Shown: in pieces, positions 18,691 through 20,221 of the stretch
How the letters are laid out: each line of letters begins with the position of its first letter
Numbering within the stretch: the stretch's first letter is position 1
Assembly: GCA_900404475.1 (NCBI GenBank)
Contig: OUQQ01000503.1
Location: forward strand, 1-20,221
Direction: 5' to 3'
Length of the DNA: 20,221 bases
Source of the DNA: Spongospora subterranea
Lineage: Eukaryota; Endomyxa; Phytomyxea; Plasmodiophorida; Plasmodiophoridae
The notes under the pieces: generated by a model
Told to the model about the DNA's origin: nothing
Databases searched by the model: none
What the model saw: only the letters and a program-made list of their open reading frames with translations
Position numbers and translations under genes: made by a program

Positions 18691-19506
18691 CTTAAAAATC
18701 GTGTACCTGGATGAACGCAAAATGTTTCACACAAACCCCAATGACTGATTAAAATGGGAAAACGCACCACGATAAATCGACTTGTCGTCATGGGATAGAA
18801 CCGATATGTTGGAATGAACATAATGGGTTATAAAATACGGATTGTGAGATGTTATATATCCAGCCAATAATCACAATAAAAGCGAATGTTCTAAATTGAC
18901 GATAGCGGGTCGAAGAAATATGTTGCCATATTTTCCCTGAAGGGCAACGGTCAAGTATGATTCAAATAACACGACATCGCCGACCACGATCACTATTTCA
19001 TGAATCTGAGCCGTCATCTCCATTTAGATGCGATTTGGTCACCCCCACTCCGCCGCCTTCGAAGGTCAACCTTTCCTCAGGTATTATCTAACAATGTGCC
19101 GCTGAAATACGCTCCAAAAATTCCACGAACTTGCGTCGCCAGGTCTCATTGATCCGTCCTGGTAATGGTGTACAACGAAAGAGATTAGCGACGTGCTCCT
19201 ATTGCAACAATCCAGATTGGTGACGTAGTTCTATAATCCGTTCATATACGCGGTTCAGACGAAAAAATGGATGATATGGCGAGATCCTGCAAGCAATTGA
19301 AACCATCACGAATCGCAACGTCAAAGTCAAATGAAAACATTTAGTTCTAGAAAAGTGGGTTTGGAAGTCATGGGCAAGGTGTTGACTTGTTCGTTGAGTA
19401 TAACATCGGACCGAGTTGATCAAATTGCCGGGTTGGCGATCAAGGGTCATGAGCACGTGAACGTGAAGGCGAGAACCCTCCGCTATCGTAGTTTTGACGG
19501 GCGTTG
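18691..19506. other. Stretch without a supportable gene
   Basis: Short frames only. An AATAAA occurs at 18875-18880 without a gene in front of it. The right end borders the LTR described next. Confidence 0.5.
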
Positions 19507-19661
19507 TGTGCTGGCGCCCGGTCGACAGTGACCAGGGCGGAATAGCGATGAAAGGGAGAGGAGGTGTTGAAGAGAGAGAAAATAAAAGAGGTGTTTATTA
19601 GGAGCCAAAATGAGTACCGATGCTTAGAGAACAGGGTTTGAGGAGTACGAGGGGTAGCACA
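19507..19661 (-). mobile_element. 155-bp LTR of a Ty3/gypsy-type element
   Basis: On the minus strand the segment begins TGTGCT and ends AGCACA, a 6-bp terminal inverted repeat with the usual TG...CA ends. It is directly preceded by a purine run (GAAAGAGAGGAA, 19662-19673), the expected polypurine primer site for plus-strand synthesis. An AATAAA (19594-19599, minus) suits an LTR poly(A) signal. With the chromodomain just upstream, this is best read as the 3' LTR. The second LTR is not in the window. Confidence 0.7.
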
Positions 19662-19673
19662 TTCCTCTCTTTC
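19662..19673 (-). other. Polypurine tract
   Basis: The minus strand reads GAAAGAGAGGAA immediately before the TG of the LTR, the standard position for the RNase H-resistant primer of LTR retroelements. Confidence 0.65.
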
Positions 19674-19724
19674 AAGCCAAGCTGTGCAGGAGTTCGGCAG
19701 AAAGTGGCTCACGGGACTTGCTTG

Positions 19725-19994
19725 GAGAAAGGATTTCACTAGCAGAGGAACATCCGAAGCAATTGGGCTCAAGGCTCCCACAATGAAATCTGATGGCTCA
19801 AAACCCTGCCAACCGATCAACAGTTCGATTTCACCGGTGCCAGCGTTTCGCCTCAAGTCGCAAACTGAGGAGACGTTATATGTAGCGCCATGCGACGCGA
19901 TATTGTGAAGGAGCGGTGTTGTGACGTTGACGGTCTTGTCATGGTAGTACATCTGACGTTGGGCGTGAACTGCCGAGATATCCGAAGTGATCAA
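19725..19994 (-). pseudogene. Ty3/gypsy integrase C-terminus with chromodomain (fragment)
   Basis: The minus-strand frame has ISAVHAQRQMYYHD, matching the VHxxRxxFYxD segment that follows the integrase core in many chromoviral Pol proteins. Next comes a chromodomain-like stretch with EIELLIGWQGFEPSD and SDVPLLVKSFL, which fits the family pattern of an aromatic residue, W-x-G-F and a closing DVP-x-L helix. The chromodomain is known to guide integration to marked chromatin. The rest of Pol is absent: a TAA lies just upstream and homology to the element stops by about 20015. The frame stays open into the LTR, but those residues are probably not element protein. The sequence is a 5'-truncated remnant. 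Confidence 0.75.
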
Positions 19995-20031
19995 TTATTT
20001 TCCATGAAGACGTGCGCGTTGACCGTCAACA

Positions 20032-20190
20032 ATCTGTGCAGGAACTTTCACCAAACTGGTTGAGACTATCTATGTTGGAAAACTCAAACGTCAACAAGGA
20101 ATGGCTTTGCAGCCAATTTGACTCCCATTTCGAATATTCGAATACGGGAAATTTAAAAACTTGGGTCTCGTCATGGGGCATTGCCCACTC
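20032..20190 (-). pseudogene. Third, inverted copy of cysteine-rich gene: exon 2 fragment
   Basis: Read on the minus strand, this is exon 2 of the cysteine-rich gene (EWAMPHDETQVFKFP, then EYSKWESNWLQ), closest to the copy at 12953-13111. It is open over the whole 53-codon exon length, preceded by an acceptor-like gcag at 20191-20194. Similarity fades over the last four codons, and where the other copies have the donor gtagtc this one continues into unrelated DNA next to the gypsy remnant. The rest of a gene may lie to the right of the window. Orientation is opposite to the tandem pair. Confidence 0.7.
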
Positions 20191-20221
20191 CTGCGATTGC
20201 GAGATGGCTCTGCTATCGGGC

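Noticed and set aside
1..20221. tRNA, rRNA, CRISPR arrays or bacterial operons
   Set aside because: No cloverleaf, ribosomal signature, regularly spaced direct repeats or prokaryotic gene packing was found on either strand.

Overview
The window looks like nuclear DNA of a eukaryote with small, dense introns. Coding sequence is cut into short exons by introns mostly 48-66 nt long, with GT...AG ends and CTGAC/CTGAT/CTAAT-like branch sites. Stop codons are followed by AATAAA signals. There are no ribosome-binding sites or operon spacing of a prokaryotic kind. The lineage cannot be fixed from sequence alone. A Ty3/gypsy chromodomain of the kind I associate with oomycete and other protist or fungal elements, plus the short introns, suggests a fungus-like or protist genome. 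This is an inference of low confidence.

Layout. Bases 1-4460 are a repeat-rich, largely non-coding block. It holds a fold-back element with 61-bp perfect arms (1-343), a 17-bp perfect hairpin (1675-1718), a palindromic MITE-like element (2231-2526), and several decayed copies of one dispersed element, two of them head to head (3070-4200). Bases 5000-10575 hold a tandem duplication of a small secreted-protein gene (5144-6869 and 8841-10214). These genes are made of 12 and 10 tiny exons; every exon length is a multiple of three and every intron is phase 0, and an internal two-exon unit is repeated three times in the first gene and twice in the second. Bases 10925-11590 carry a decayed non-LTR retrotransposon tail (RNase H) on the minus strand. 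Bases 12311-18690 are a second tandem duplication, with a period of about 3.33 kb, of a six-exon gene for a secreted cysteine-rich protein (12740-14993 and 16071-18343). Each of these proteins ends in three divergent copies of an unrecognised Cys/Trp domain. At the right edge a fragment of a third, inverted copy of that gene (20032-20190, minus) abuts the 3' end of a Ty3/gypsy element (chromodomain, polypurine tract, 155-bp LTR).

Reading. The window is a fast-evolving accessory locus: two unrelated families of predicted secreted proteins, both expanded locally by tandem duplication, embedded in transposon debris. I recognise neither family. The micro-exon architecture of the first and the triple-domain architecture of the second are the best candidates here for undescribed biology. 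Gene models were built by comparing the paired copies by eye; transcript data would settle them.
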